DNA from: Chloroflexota bacterium | GTDB taxonomy: Bacteria; Chloroflexota; UBA6077; CF-72 | Assembly (NCBI GenBank): GCA_019247515.1 | Contig: JAFAOS010000404.1 | Span: 1-49,387 of the forward strand | Direction of reading: 5' to 3' | DNA length: 49,387 nt | Part shown: positions 42,164 to 49,387 of the stretch, piece after piece | How positions within the stretch are numbered: the stretch's first letter is position 1 | Layout: each line of letters opens with the position of its first letter | Notes under the pieces: model-generated | The model's input: the letters and a program-made list of their open reading frames with translations, nothing else | Database searches by the model: none | What the model was told of the DNA's origin: nothing | Program-made: the position numbers and the translations under genes

Positions 42164-42427
42164 ATGAACTGGCCGCGTATCTTTCTTGGTTCGTCGGACA
42201 AGCAGGCCAAACTGCTTGAGGCGATCACGTTGGGCATGGTGTTGATCGGCATGCGCGGACTCCAGAAACGACGGGCCCGCTACGCGCAACTCTACTCACG
42301 GGTCGGCTTCGTCCATCAGTTCCAACCTGGTCGAACCTGGTCGAAGGGACGGGCTAGAAGCCGCTCACCTGCGTCGATATTCAGCCGAACTACTACGACA
42401 ATATTCACTCAAGATTACCGCGACTGA
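42164..42427 (+). CDS. Hypothetical small protein, weakly supported
   Basis: An 87-codon frame from ATG 42164 beginning MNWPRIFLGSSDKQAKLLEAI, with a short hydrophobic patch (TLGMVLIGM) and a basic, Ser/Arg/Thr-rich C-terminus. No ribosome site is evident upstream and no family is recognised. A 10-bp tandem duplication (AACCTGGTCG twice, about 42324-42343) lies within it. It may be non-coding. Confidence 0.2.
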   Translation: MNWPRIFLGSSDKQAKLLEAITLGMVLIGMRGLQKRRARYAQLYSRVGFVHQFQPGRTWSKGRARSRSPASIFSRTTTTIFTQDYRD

Positions 42428-43011
42428 CGGTATAGTCGTGATTGGCGACGGTCGCGGCGGCGGTCAACTGGCTTTACGCGTTATGGCGTTACTCGGAACG
42501 TGAGTCGCCCCTCCAGCCGGAGATCATCGCTGCGGGCGAGGCGCGCTCCAGACGAATCACGTCGCTGATGGCCACCATCGCCCAGGCAGTTGGTCCTCGA
42601 GGTCGTGCAGGCCATCAATGGTCATGCTGTGGTGGACGTGCTGGTCGAGCCTTGGCTGGGCTTCTCGTGCGTACACGATGTCCGCGCACGTCGGCACTGT
42701 CTGATGCGCCTGCGCCGACGATTAGGTGCACCATTGAAACGGCTCCGCACAGCCCGCTGGGCTAACGGCCGCCGTCGGGCGCGCCCGACTCATGTGTGAC
42801 GAACCAAGCCCGCAAGCCCTGGATGAGACGCCCGGATTGGGCCGTTCTATCATGCCCGGCCGGCGACCGATCTGCAAACAGCACAGCCAAAGCCGCGGCC
42901 AAGATTGGCAACGTCGCCAACAAGTTTATAGGAAAATCCGATCTTTCGTACGGCTGCAACGGCCATGCGACGGGAGCGTTGATCCACAGAGATTCATTCC
43001 CATCAGCGCGT
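42428..43011. other. No recognisable gene
   Basis: About 580 bases with overlapping short frames. One plus-strand frame reads VLEVVQAINGHAVVDVLVEPWLGF (from about 42593) and looks protein-like, but has no recognised family or start signal. No repeat, tRNA-like cloverleaf or terminator was seen. Confidence 0.4.
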
Positions 43012-43380
43012 TCAGATTGTTCTCCCAGGATGGGCGTTGTAGCGTATTACGGACTCATTCCACTCAATCGAATCAGCGCCAATCTGAGACGTCGGGCCAG
43101 CACTGTAAACTTCATCGGCGCGCATCCATTCATCGACCACCTGCCTGACATCCTCGCGCGGGTGCGCTTCTGGCCCTTCGCGCGGGGTGGAGGCCACGGC
43201 ATCGTCGGCAAACAGGTTCAGCACGGCCTCGAAATCGTCGGAATTGCGAGCGGCGAGCACCTCATCGGCGACCTGCACCACCGCTTGATCCTCTTCTTGC
43301 GGTGGCCGTCCAAGTGCCGCAATGAGAATCGCACCGAGCACAAGACAGCAACTACCTCGACGCATCGCCGTACGCGCCAT
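43012..43380 (-). CDS. NTF2/SnoaL-like protein with signal peptide, C-terminally short
   Basis: A 122-residue frame from ATG 43380. MARTAMRRGSCCLVLGAILIAALG is a signal peptide. It is followed by VADEVLAARNSDDFEAVLNLFADDAVAS and EDVRQVVDEWMRADEVY, the helical start and first strand of SnoaL/NTF2-type folds. The product stops after SIEWNESVIRYNAHPGRTI, where homologues continue through two or three more strands. So it is probably truncated, or a minimal member. Function unknown. Confidence 0.5.
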   Translation of the reverse strand: MARTAMRRGSCCLVLGAILIAALGRPPQEEDQAVVQVADEVLAARNSDDFEAVLNLFADDAVASTPREGPEAHPREDVRQVVDEWMRADEVYSAGPTSQIGADSIEWNESVIRYNAHPGRTI

Positions 43381-43529
43381 GTGCCCGTCATCAGCGTCGG
43401 CGTGGCGGTGTGCACACAAGCAAGGCGGTCTGTTCGGAAGTCATGTGGTGGACTCCCTCTCCCGTCCAGTTCGGCGACATTTGCGTCCGCGTTCTCTCGA
43501 TGAGGTGACGAAGCTTTGAGACGAACGCA

Positions 43530-43823
43530 TTACCTACCGGTTGGGGCGATGCAGACATGGGCCATAGCGGGGAAGTCGCTCGGGTCGACCATTACCACGT
43601 CGCTTGCGAAGGTGTCGGCAGGCGCCTGGCACTCCACTTGCCACTTGTTGTCGCCAGTGGCCGGGTCAACCGCGACAAACAATTCCGCGCGTGTGGACGC
43701 GGCGGAGATGACCCCATGATACGTGGCGGCAGACGGCGTGAGTGCTGCTGCGGTGAGTTGCAGCCCATACGCGCTCAAGGACGTGACCAGCACCAGGCAA
43801 ATCCACGCGAGAATCTGGCTCAT
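43530..43823 (-). CDS. Small exported protein of unknown function
   Basis: A 97-residue product from ATG 43823, with AAAGGAA 7 bases upstream; ATG 43850 (MSRQERNRE) is an alternative. MSQILAWICLVLVTSLSAYGLQLTAAA is a membrane or signal segment. The mature part reads YHGVISAASTRAELFVAVDPA, then KWQVECQAPADTFASDVVMVDPSDFPAMAHVCI, with two Cys that could pair. No family is recognised. The nucleotide sequence around its start, including the ribosome site, is repeated in damaged form at 45191-45283, directly ahead of the DsrE-like gene. Confidence 0.55.
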   Translation of the reverse strand: MSQILAWICLVLVTSLSAYGLQLTAAALTPSAATYHGVISAASTRAELFVAVDPATGDNKWQVECQAPADTFASDVVMVDPSDFPAMAHVCIAPTGR

Positions 43824-44263
43824 CTCTCTGTTCCTTTCCTGGCGGCTCATCTCGAGCCGGCGCACGGTAGAGTCGCCCAGCTCCGCTAACGCGAGAAAGA
43901 CACATCCTGCACACGTTGCCCACATCACGCCCGGCCAGGCGTTAGTCAGCCGTGGCGGCGCGGGCCTGGAATGCGACGCGGTCCGTGCTGTGCATTGGCG
44001 CGAGATACGGGGGAGAGTCGCGGTCAGCCAGAACTTCGGCGGCGCCGCTGGGCAGCCGGTAGCGGCGTTCTGTGGCTGCCGCGGCGGGATTATCCGCCTG
44101 GAGCGTGCCATGACGGTCCGCTGCTCCGGCCATTCGATGCGGTGTGCGTTCGTGCGCGCCGGACCGCTGCCCCCGCTCATGCGAGATAGCTGGGCCACCG
44201 TGCGCAGCGCACGGTACAGGCCGAGCCCAGCCAGGTGGTCGACACATCGAGCAGCCCAGTTGG

Positions 44264-44427
44264 TCACTCACCAAGACGCTCGACACGAAGGTCGCGACCA
44301 CTCGGGGTCTCGATGCTCGTCATTTGCAGGTCCGGCTCGGTGAGGAAGAACGCGGCACGTGCTCGCGGCATTCCGGCGGCGCGGAGGCTCGTTCGTTCAT
44401 CGATGGGTCCGAGCAGCGCGTCAGCCG
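44264..44427 (-). pseudogene. Unidentified coding remnant
   Basis: Directly after the DsrE-like extended frame, the minus strand reads ADALLGPIDERTSLRAAGMP, then RARAAFFLTEPDLQMTSIETPSGRDLRVERLGE and a stop. It has the composition of a real protein end but no start codon or ribosome site of its own, and I do not recognise the family. The rest of 43824-44263 on either strand holds nothing I can name. Confidence 0.25.
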
Positions 44428-45152
44428 TTGACCACCATCCGATACCCTTTGTCTTGCAGGCGCACCAGTTCAGCGACGGCGGCCGGGATCAGCAGACCAC
44501 CGGGAATCAGATGGGATTGAATGTCAGCTACAATCTCGTCGGCTGAGACGTGCTCGGTGTTCTGTTCACTGGAGGCGACCGAACTGGCCTGCCCATGGAC
44601 GGTCTGGTGTCATATGAGGAATAGGACGCCGCGGCGCTGGAGGCCCTCGATGCTGAGGTCGGAGTAGTACGCGTTGGAGCGGTCCGGCGGCGGCTGGTCC
44701 ACAGCCGGGTTCTTGCTGGTGAACCAGAGATTACGGAGTGCCGGCTCGCCAGTCGTGGGATCCTGGACCTTGAAGACCTCGCCCAGTCGGTACTTCGCCC
44801 ACAAGGTGTCGTCGTACATGGCCAGGTTGGCCGTGGCGTACGCCTGAACCACCACCTGGGTCTGGGCAGGCGGGAGGTCGTAGGAGAATTGAAAGCCGTT
44901 CAGGCCGTTGCTGATGTTGTTGTAAATGATTGGGTTGGTGAGGTTGGGCCACGCGTACAGCATGCGGACGGCCACGTCACGGTTGACGATCCGTTCGTAC
45001 TCATCGAAAGAATAGGCTGGATCGGTAGGCCGCAGGTCATGCGCCCAGCTGATGGTCGTCGACTGGCCAACCGCCGCTGACGCGGCCGCCAATCCCGCGG
45101 CAACCTTCAGGGCCGCACGCCGGCTCACCAGGACGCGACCCGTGCTTTTCAT
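44421..45152 (-). CDS. Tat-exported DsrE-like protein with an in-frame TGA at a Cys position
   Basis: ATG 45152 follows AGGA by 8 bases. The N-terminus has a Tat signal (LVSRRAALKVAAGLAAASAAVG). The conventional frame is 180 codons and stops at TGA 44612-44610 after LSIEGLQRRGVLFLI. The same frame then continues for 62 codons, HQTVHGQASS and SADEIVADIQSHLIPGGLLIPAAVAELVRLQDKGYRMVV, to TGA 44421. That is the expected C-terminus of DsrE/DsrF-type proteins (FL.C...L...A....HL.PG...VPA.V....Q..GY...). Cys is expected at the TGA. It is either a selenocysteine codon, since a hairpin follows at SECIS distance, or a single TGC/TGT-to-TGA nonsense mutation. The downstream open frame is intact. Confidence 0.6.
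44577..44604 (-). promoter_or_regulatory. Hairpin just after the in-frame TGA (bacterial SECIS-like)
   Basis: In the mRNA, starting 5 nt after UGA, GACCG pairs with CGGUC (positions +6 to +10 and +29 to +33). Inside, UGG (+15 to +17) pairs with CCA (+23 to +25) around the loop GCAGG (+18 to +22). The small apical hairpin with G in the loop about 18-22 nt after UGA is the geometry of the E. coli fdhF SECIS. The stem is short and interrupted, so this is suggestive only. Confidence 0.3.
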
Positions 45153-45190
45153 AAAGTTAGTCCTTTCCCACGCGGTGCCATGGTGAATTG

Positions 45191-45283
45191 CTACCCGCAC
45201 GCGGGTGTGAACGCGACCATCACCAGGCACATCCAGGCGAGAACGTAGCCATCGCTGTTTCTTTCCTTTTGCCGGCGCATCAT
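45191..45283 (-). pseudogene. Damaged partial copy of the small exported ORF, upstream of the DsrE-like gene
   Basis: The frame MMRRQKERNSDGYVLAWMCL, then VMVAFTPACG, ends 38 bases before the DsrE-like start. It matches the start region of the gene at 43530-43823: M.RQ.ERN, then LAW.CLV.V. The copy keeps an AAAGGAAA ribosome site before ATG 45252, but relative to the other gene one base is lost just after this ATG, so the hydrophobic segment is out of frame with it. It is probably a partial duplication; a 30-residue leader peptide is the alternative. Confidence 0.4.
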
Positions 45284-45417
45284 GCGGAGCCGGCGTGTCC
45301 AGCTTCGGCCGATTGCGGTAACACAAGACACACACGTCACGCACACGTCGGCTGTGTCTGTCTGTCTGCGGCTCTCGTGACGGCGGTCGGTAGCGCGTAA
45401 CATGCGGTTGGGGACCG

Positions 45418-47907
45418 ATGGCGAACCTCTCTGTTGCTGAACTCCTCCGTCAGCACCGCCAGTCGCGGGGGCTGACTCAGGTTGAGCTCGCCGAGCGGGC
45501 CGGGCTGAGCTGGCGTGGCATCAGCGACCTCGAGCGCGGGCTCAAGCAAGCCCCGCGCGCGAGCACGGTGCGGCTGCTGGCCCGCGGCCTGGGTCTGTCC
45601 GAGCCTGAGGCGGCGGCACTGCTGCGAGCGGCCCGGCCGGGCCAGGCGCCTGACGCGAACGAGAGGCCGGGTTGTGTCCACCACAATCTGCCATTGTCTG
45701 CAACCAGTTTTGTGCCGCGCGAAGGGGAGATAGGAAGCGTCGAACACGTGCTGCGTGAGAGCTCGCTCGTGACGCTTACGGGCGCGGGCGGCTGTGGCAA
45801 AACGCGCCTGGCGTTGGAGGTGGCCTGGAAACGCCTCGATGACTTCCCCGACGGTGTCTGGTTCGTGGAGCTCGCGTCTCTAGTCGACACGTCGCTGGTG
45901 ACACAAACCATCGCTGCCACGCTTGGCATCCCGAGTACGGGGCGGCCGCCCGACGAGGTGCTAACAGAGTTCCTTCGCAATAAGGAGGCCTTGCTGCTCC
46001 TCGACAACTGCGAGCAGGTGATCGAGGCCACCGCGCTCCTGGTTGAACGTTTGCTGCGCTCCTGTTCGGATGTGCGCGTGCTTGCTACGAGCCGCGAGCG
46101 GCTGGACCTCCCCGGCGAGGCGGTCCACCGGGTAGCTGGGCTGGCAGTGCCGTCTGAAGGAGCCCTCGGTGAGGAAGTGGCGCGTTCGGAGGCCGGCCAA
46201 CTGTTCCTGGAGAGGGCGCGCCGGCTCGTGCCGGACCTCAGACTCGACGCGGACGGTGCCGCGTCGGTGGTGCGGATCTGCCGACGGCTCGACGGCATTC
46301 CACTGGCACTTGAGCTGGCGGCCACCGCGGCACGCGCGCTGTCCCTCGAGGACCTCGCCATCCGTCTGGACGATCGATTCCGTCTGCTGCGGGATGCGGG
46401 CAGGACGGCGCCACCCAGGCACCAAACCTTGCGTGCCACCATGGACTGGAGCTACTGGCTGCTCGATGCGGTCGAGGTCACGCTATTCCGTCAGCTGGCG
46501 GTCTTTGCGGGCGGCTTTGATCTGGCCGCGGTCGAGGCAGTCCACGGAACGGACGCGCTGCCAGTGCTGCTGCGGCTGATCGACAAGTCGCTGGTGGTGG
46601 TGGACCGGCGTGGCCGCACCCAGCGCTATCGCATGCTCGAGATCGTCCGCCAGTATGCGGAGGAGAAGCTCGCCGATTCCGGCGAAGCTGCCGTAGTCCG
46701 GGCGCGGCAGCGTGACTATTATCTCGGGCTGGCAGAGGACGCGGTGGCCGGCCTGCGTGGACCGGATCAGGTCGCGTGGGTCGAACGCCTCGACCTGGAG
46801 CATGACAATCTTCGCGCCGCCCTGGCATGGTGTCAGATGGATGCTGAGGGGGCAGACGCGGAGGAGCGCCTCGCTGGTGCGCTCGGCCGCTTCTGGCGTG
46901 ACCGGGGGCACAACCGTGAAGGATTTGAGTGGTTGACGCACGCCGCGGCACGACGCCCTGGCGTCATCTCAGTCGGACGCGGCCGAGCGCTCCAATGGGC
47001 CGCGATCATCGGCCAGCATGGTGACTTCGCCAAAGGCCAACAAGCAGCGCTGCTTGAAGACAGCGTCAGTATCCTGCGCCAGGCCGGTGATCCGGTCGAG
47101 TTGAGCCTGGCGCTTCGGCACCTGTGGTCGAATCGCAGCTACGGACCGCACGCGGAAATGCAAGCAGACGTAGGGCTGTTGGAGGAATCGGTCGGGATCG
47201 CGCGCGCGGCAGGCGATCGACGTGAGACCGGGTGGGGACTGCTATACCTTGCACAAGCTGCGCTCACGCGGACCGACGTGGCGGAGGCACGCCGGCTGGC
47301 GGACGAGGCGCTCCAAATTCTTCGGGGACTTGACCCGAACAGTCTGCTCAATGCGCTGCTCCTCCTTGGCCGCGTCGCGCTGGCACAGGGCGAACATACT
47401 CGCGCCGAATCCGTCTTCCATGAGATGATCGACCAGTCGCACGCCATCGGCGATCGTGTCTGGTTGTCCGACGCCTGGCTCGGATTGGCGGGAGCCGTCG
47501 CGGGCCGGGGTGACGTCGCTGGGGCACGCAGTTGCTTCCGCGCACTGGTTGGCGAGCTGCGGGCTGCGACGTTCAGCTACGTCCTGCCGCGTGTGCTGCT
47601 GGCGCTGGCCATGTTCGAGGCGGGCCGCGGGCATGACCTGGCTGCGGCGCGCCTGTTCGGCGCGTTCGAAGCTGCCAATTCCGCGCCAACAGGCTGGCCT
47701 TTGGAGGGGTTCTGTTTGGGTCCGGACCTCAAAACGCTCCAAGGTCGACTTCTGGACGTGGCGTTCGCGGAAGCCCTCGCCGCCGGACGGAGGCTCACGG
47801 TCGACCAGGCGCTCGATGAAGCTGTTGAAAGTGTGGGCGCGCCCGCAGAAACGCTCGACGAGCCGGGTGGTGGTCCTGCCTCGGCACCATTTGCTCCACT
47901 CCGCTGA
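45418..47907 (+). CDS. XRE-HTH / NB-ARC ATPase / TPR regulator
   Basis: An 829-residue paralogue of the protein at 38488. The XRE domain covers residues 5-65 (LLRQHRQSRGLTQVELAERAGLSWRGISDLERGLKQAPR). The NB-ARC part has Walker A GAGGCGKT (122-129), Walker B LLLLDNCEQV, VLATSRERLDLPGE and GIPLALELAATAARALS. The winged helix is FRQLAVFAGGFDLAAVEAV, with the RMLEIVRQYAEEKL linker, and TPR helices run to about residue 740. The C-terminus is the usual ARLFGAFEA....P.. with a final EALAAGRRLTVDQALDEA. Divergently placed to the DsrE-like gene, with about 130 bases from its ATG back to the nearest minus-strand frame. It may control the neighbouring secreted-protein genes. Confidence 0.93.
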   Translation: MANLSVAELLRQHRQSRGLTQVELAERAGLSWRGISDLERGLKQAPRASTVRLLARGLGLSEPEAAALLRAARPGQAPDANERPGCVHHNLPLSATSFVPREGEIGSVEHVLRESSLVTLTGAGGCGKTRLALEVAWKRLDDFPDGVWFVELASLVDTSLVTQTIAATLGIPSTGRPPDEVLTEFLRNKEALLLLDNCEQVIEATALLVERLLRSCSDVRVLATSRERLDLPGEAVHRVAGLAVPSEGALGEEVARSEAGQLFLERARRLVPDLRLDADGAASVVRICRRLDGIPLALELAATAARALSLEDLAIRLDDRFRLLRDAGRTAPPRHQTLRATMDWSYWLLDAVEVTLFRQLAVFAGGFDLAAVEAVHGTDALPVLLRLIDKSLVVVDRRGRTQRYRMLEIVRQYAEEKLADSGEAAVVRARQRDYYLGLAEDAVAGLRGPDQVAWVERLDLEHDNLRAALAWCQMDAEGADAEERLAGALGRFWRDRGHNREGFEWLTHAAARRPGVISVGRGRALQWAAIIGQHGDFAKGQQAALLEDSVSILRQAGDPVELSLALRHLWSNRSYGPHAEMQADVGLLEESVGIARAAGDRRETGWGLLYLAQAALTRTDVAEARRLADEALQILRGLDPNSLLNALLLLGRVALAQGEHTRAESVFHEMIDQSHAIGDRVWLSDAWLGLAGAVAGRGDVAGARSCFRALVGELRAATFSYVLPRVLLALAMFEAGRGHDLAAARLFGAFEAANSAPTGWPLEGFCLGPDLKTLQGRLLDVAFAEALAAGRRLTVDQALDEAVESVGAPAETLDEPGGGPASAPFAPLR

Positions 47908-47910
47908 TGA

Positions 47911-47975
47911 CACCTCGTTACACCAGCTCCAGATCAGCCTGGTCTATGTCAACACCTTGATGATCCAGCAGATGC
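47911..47975 (+). mobile_element. Relic of a Tn3-family transposase
   Basis: Just after the regulator stop, a frame reads HQLQISLVYVNTLMIQQMLG. This is the highly conserved QISLVYVNTLMIQ..L segment near the C-terminus of Tn3-family TnpA. Nothing else of the 950-1000-residue transposase is present and no terminal inverted repeat was found, so it is a fossil of an old insertion or a deletion product. Confidence 0.65.
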
Positions 47976-48110
47976 TTGGGCACCGGTGCACCACCGTGAT
48001 GCAGTGGTCGTTGGCATGCCGCCGCGATCGCGGACTGGCGCGCTCGGCGGCTCCCCGATCTCGGCCATGCCTGTCCCGGCCAGCTCCTGCGTGGCGGCGC
48101 TCAGCGCTTA

Positions 48111-48744
48111 TCAGTTGCACGCCCGCCCGGCCGTTGCGGGCGCGCTATCCGTGACCTGCTTGCTGGCCACCTGCCCCATGTAGCTTGGCGCGGCTGCAAG
48201 CTCGGCCAGAGTGGCGCCGCGGGGCAAAACGTGGCGTTCGCCGATCGGCGCCGGTTGCCAGCGGGGCGCCAGGTCCCGCTCCAGTTCGATCCCGAGCACA
48301 TCCAGCACCCGCGCCACCGTGTGGTTGACGATATCGTCGAGTGATCTCGGCCGCGTATAGAAGGCGGGAACCGGTGGCTGGACAATGGCTCCCAGCTCGG
48401 CCACCTGTGTCAGCAGGCGCAGGTGGCCTAGATGCAGCGGCGTCTCGCGCACCACCAGGACCAGCCGCCGGCGCTCCTTGAGGATCACATCCGCGGCCCG
48501 CAGCAGCAGGTTGTCGGAGTAGGAGCTCGCGATACCGGAGACGGTCTTGATCGAGCAGGGGATGACCACCATGCCGTCAGTCCTGAACGTGGTCGGTCTC
48601 GAGTAGTAGCGTGCGCTTGCCGGCATTGGAGATGACGAGGTGCGTCTCGACGTTGGGGACCGGCCGCAGCGCCTCCAGCACTCGAATGGCGTACATGCTG
48701 CCGGTGGCGCCTGAGACACCAACGATCAGGCGTGTGTTGCGCAT
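48111..48744 (-). pseudogene. ubiX: ubiX-type flavin prenyltransferase with internal deletion and frameshift
   Basis: ATG 48744 starts RLIVGVSGATGSMYAIRVLEAL and VETHLVISNAGKRTLLLETDH, the UbiX N-terminus and FMN-binding GxSG. The frame is then lost near 48580-48590. A second frame resumes at FRTDGMVVIPCSIKTVSGIASS and SDNLLLRAADVILKERRRLVLVVRETPLHLGHLRL and ends with PPVPAFYTRP.SLDDIVNHTVARVLD. The stretch that normally links them (about 40 residues after ETD) is missing. Both an internal deletion and a reading-frame change inactivate it. UbiX makes prenylated FMN for UbiD decarboxylases; no ubiD gene is in view. Confidence 0.8.
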
Positions 48745-48896
48745 GGGTGAAGAGTGACCTCCAATCCGGATCAAGTCCGCTATTTTTCGTTCTAACAGGG
48801 TGATGAAAAACGCCCACTTCGGCTGGGTATGGGTCTTCCGGTCGACTGGTGTGGCCGGGTACGGTGGAGGCATCCTGAGCGAGTGAGGTACAGCGG

Positions 48897-49387
48897 ATGC
48901 GAGGGCGGCGGGACCCGCAGGCGAGCATGTTGGCGTTCGTCGATCTGGAGGAACGTGTTCCGCCGCAGCATCCGTTGCGCACGATGAAGCGGTTCGCTGA
49001 CCGCGCATTGGCAGAGCTGTCGCCGACGTTTGATGCGATGTACGGCAGCGGTGGGCGACCCTCAATTCCACCCGAACGGCTGCTGAAGGCGTCGCTGCTC
49101 ATCAGCCTGTACTCGGTGCGTAGCGAACGCGCGTTTTGCGAGCAACTGGACTACGACTTGCTGTGGCGTTGGTTCCTCGACATGAGTCTGATGGAGCCCA
49201 GCTTCGATCAATCCACCTTCAGCAAGAACCGGGGTCGCCTGCTGAAACAGCAAGTGACGTTGCAATTCTTCGATGCGGTGGTCCACCAGGCTGACGCTCT
49301 CGGCTTGCTTTCCGATGAGCACTTCACCGTGGACGGCATGTTGATCGAGGCCGCCGCCAGCCTGAAGAGCTTCAAGGCCAAGGACCA
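48897..49387 (+). mobile_element. IS transposase, IS1182/IS5-like with DUF772 N-terminal domain, cut by window end
   Basis: An open frame from ATG 48897 (GAGG 9 bases upstream) runs off the window edge. It encodes MRGRRDPQASMLAFVDLEER, VPPQHPLRTMKRFADRALAEL, PPERLLKASLLISLYSVRSERAFCEQLDYDLLWRWFLDM and FDQSTFSKNRGRLL, the N-terminal DUF772 domain of IS1182/IS5-type transposases. The start of the DDE catalytic domain follows (FTVDGMLIEAAASLKSFK). The insertion is in the promoter side of the broken ubiX. The left terminal repeat should lie in 48790-48860, where the sequence turns AT-richer (a GATGAAAAAC stretch), but the right end is outside the window so it cannot be paired. Confidence 0.85.

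Noticed and set aside
42324-42343. Tandem AACCTGGTCG duplication
   Set aside because: Only two copies of 10 bp in a gene-poor region; no minisatellite, CRISPR or operator pattern around it.
1-49387. CRISPR arrays, rRNA and tRNA genes
   Set aside because: No regularly spaced repeats with spacers, no rRNA core sequences and no cloverleaf with a T-loop consensus were noticed on either strand by eye.

Overview
The window is about 49 kb of high-GC bacterial DNA, probably from an uncultured soil or sediment Chloroflexota-like organism. That guess rests on style only: very high GC third positions, many family-5 solute-binding lipoproteins, two large XRE/NB-ARC/TPR regulators of the kind abundant in Chloroflexota, and a CarH-type B12 photoreceptor beside C40/C50 carotenoid genes. 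No rRNA, tRNA or CRISPR array was seen, so the taxonomy is inference.

Layout. Positions 1-2.9 kb are a gene graveyard: one intact VOC protein, then relics of a DUF6884-like protein, a histidine kinase tail, a frameshifted response regulator, an alcohol dehydrogenase tail and an MmgE/PrpD tail. Positions 2.9-22.5 kb form a catabolic island. It has two mirror-image modules, each with a D-type and a B-type 2-hydroxyacyl-CoA dehydratase-like subunit plus a CaiB/BaiF CoA-transferase (7515-11118 on +; 17833-14284 on -). The minus module adds a cytochrome P450. Around them are three intact family-5 substrate-binding lipoproteins, a relic of a fourth, a CocE-type hydrolase, a CapA-like protein, a type-B carboxylesterase and an NMT1-like binding protein interrupted by one in-frame TGA. 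No permease or ATPase accompanies the family-5 binding proteins, and no dehydratase activator ATPase is present. A near-identical 25-bp block lies at the 5' end of both modules.

Positions 22.6-27.7 kb hold a cupin gene with a consensus-like promoter, a sugar ABC transporter operon (binding protein and two permeases, no ATPase) and a divergent short-chain dehydrogenase. Two TTGTnnACAA dyads sit in the divergent intergenic region. Positions 27.8-35 kb are a photoprotection unit: a CarH-like regulator on +, facing a tightly overlapping minus-strand operon of yjbQ, a zinc-ribbon gene, crtB, crtI, a glycosyltransferase, cruF and an acyltransferase. Promoters of both carH and the operon carry TGGACAAA-type direct repeats spaced exactly 11 bp, over their -35 elements, as expected for CarH control.

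Positions 35-49.4 kb are mixed accessory DNA: a frameshifted Tat-exported amine oxidase, a truncated DUF417 gene, an isochorismatase-type hydrolase, two XRE/NB-ARC/TPR regulators bracketing small secreted proteins (SGNH hydrolase, NTF2-like, a DsrE-like Tat protein), a Tn3 transposase relic, an internally deleted ubiX and the start of an IS transposase at the window edge. The DsrE-like gene has an in-frame TGA where the family is expected to have Cys. It is followed by 62 open codons of matching sequence and a short hairpin placed like a bacterial SECIS element, so it is either a selenoprotein candidate or a single nonsense mutation.
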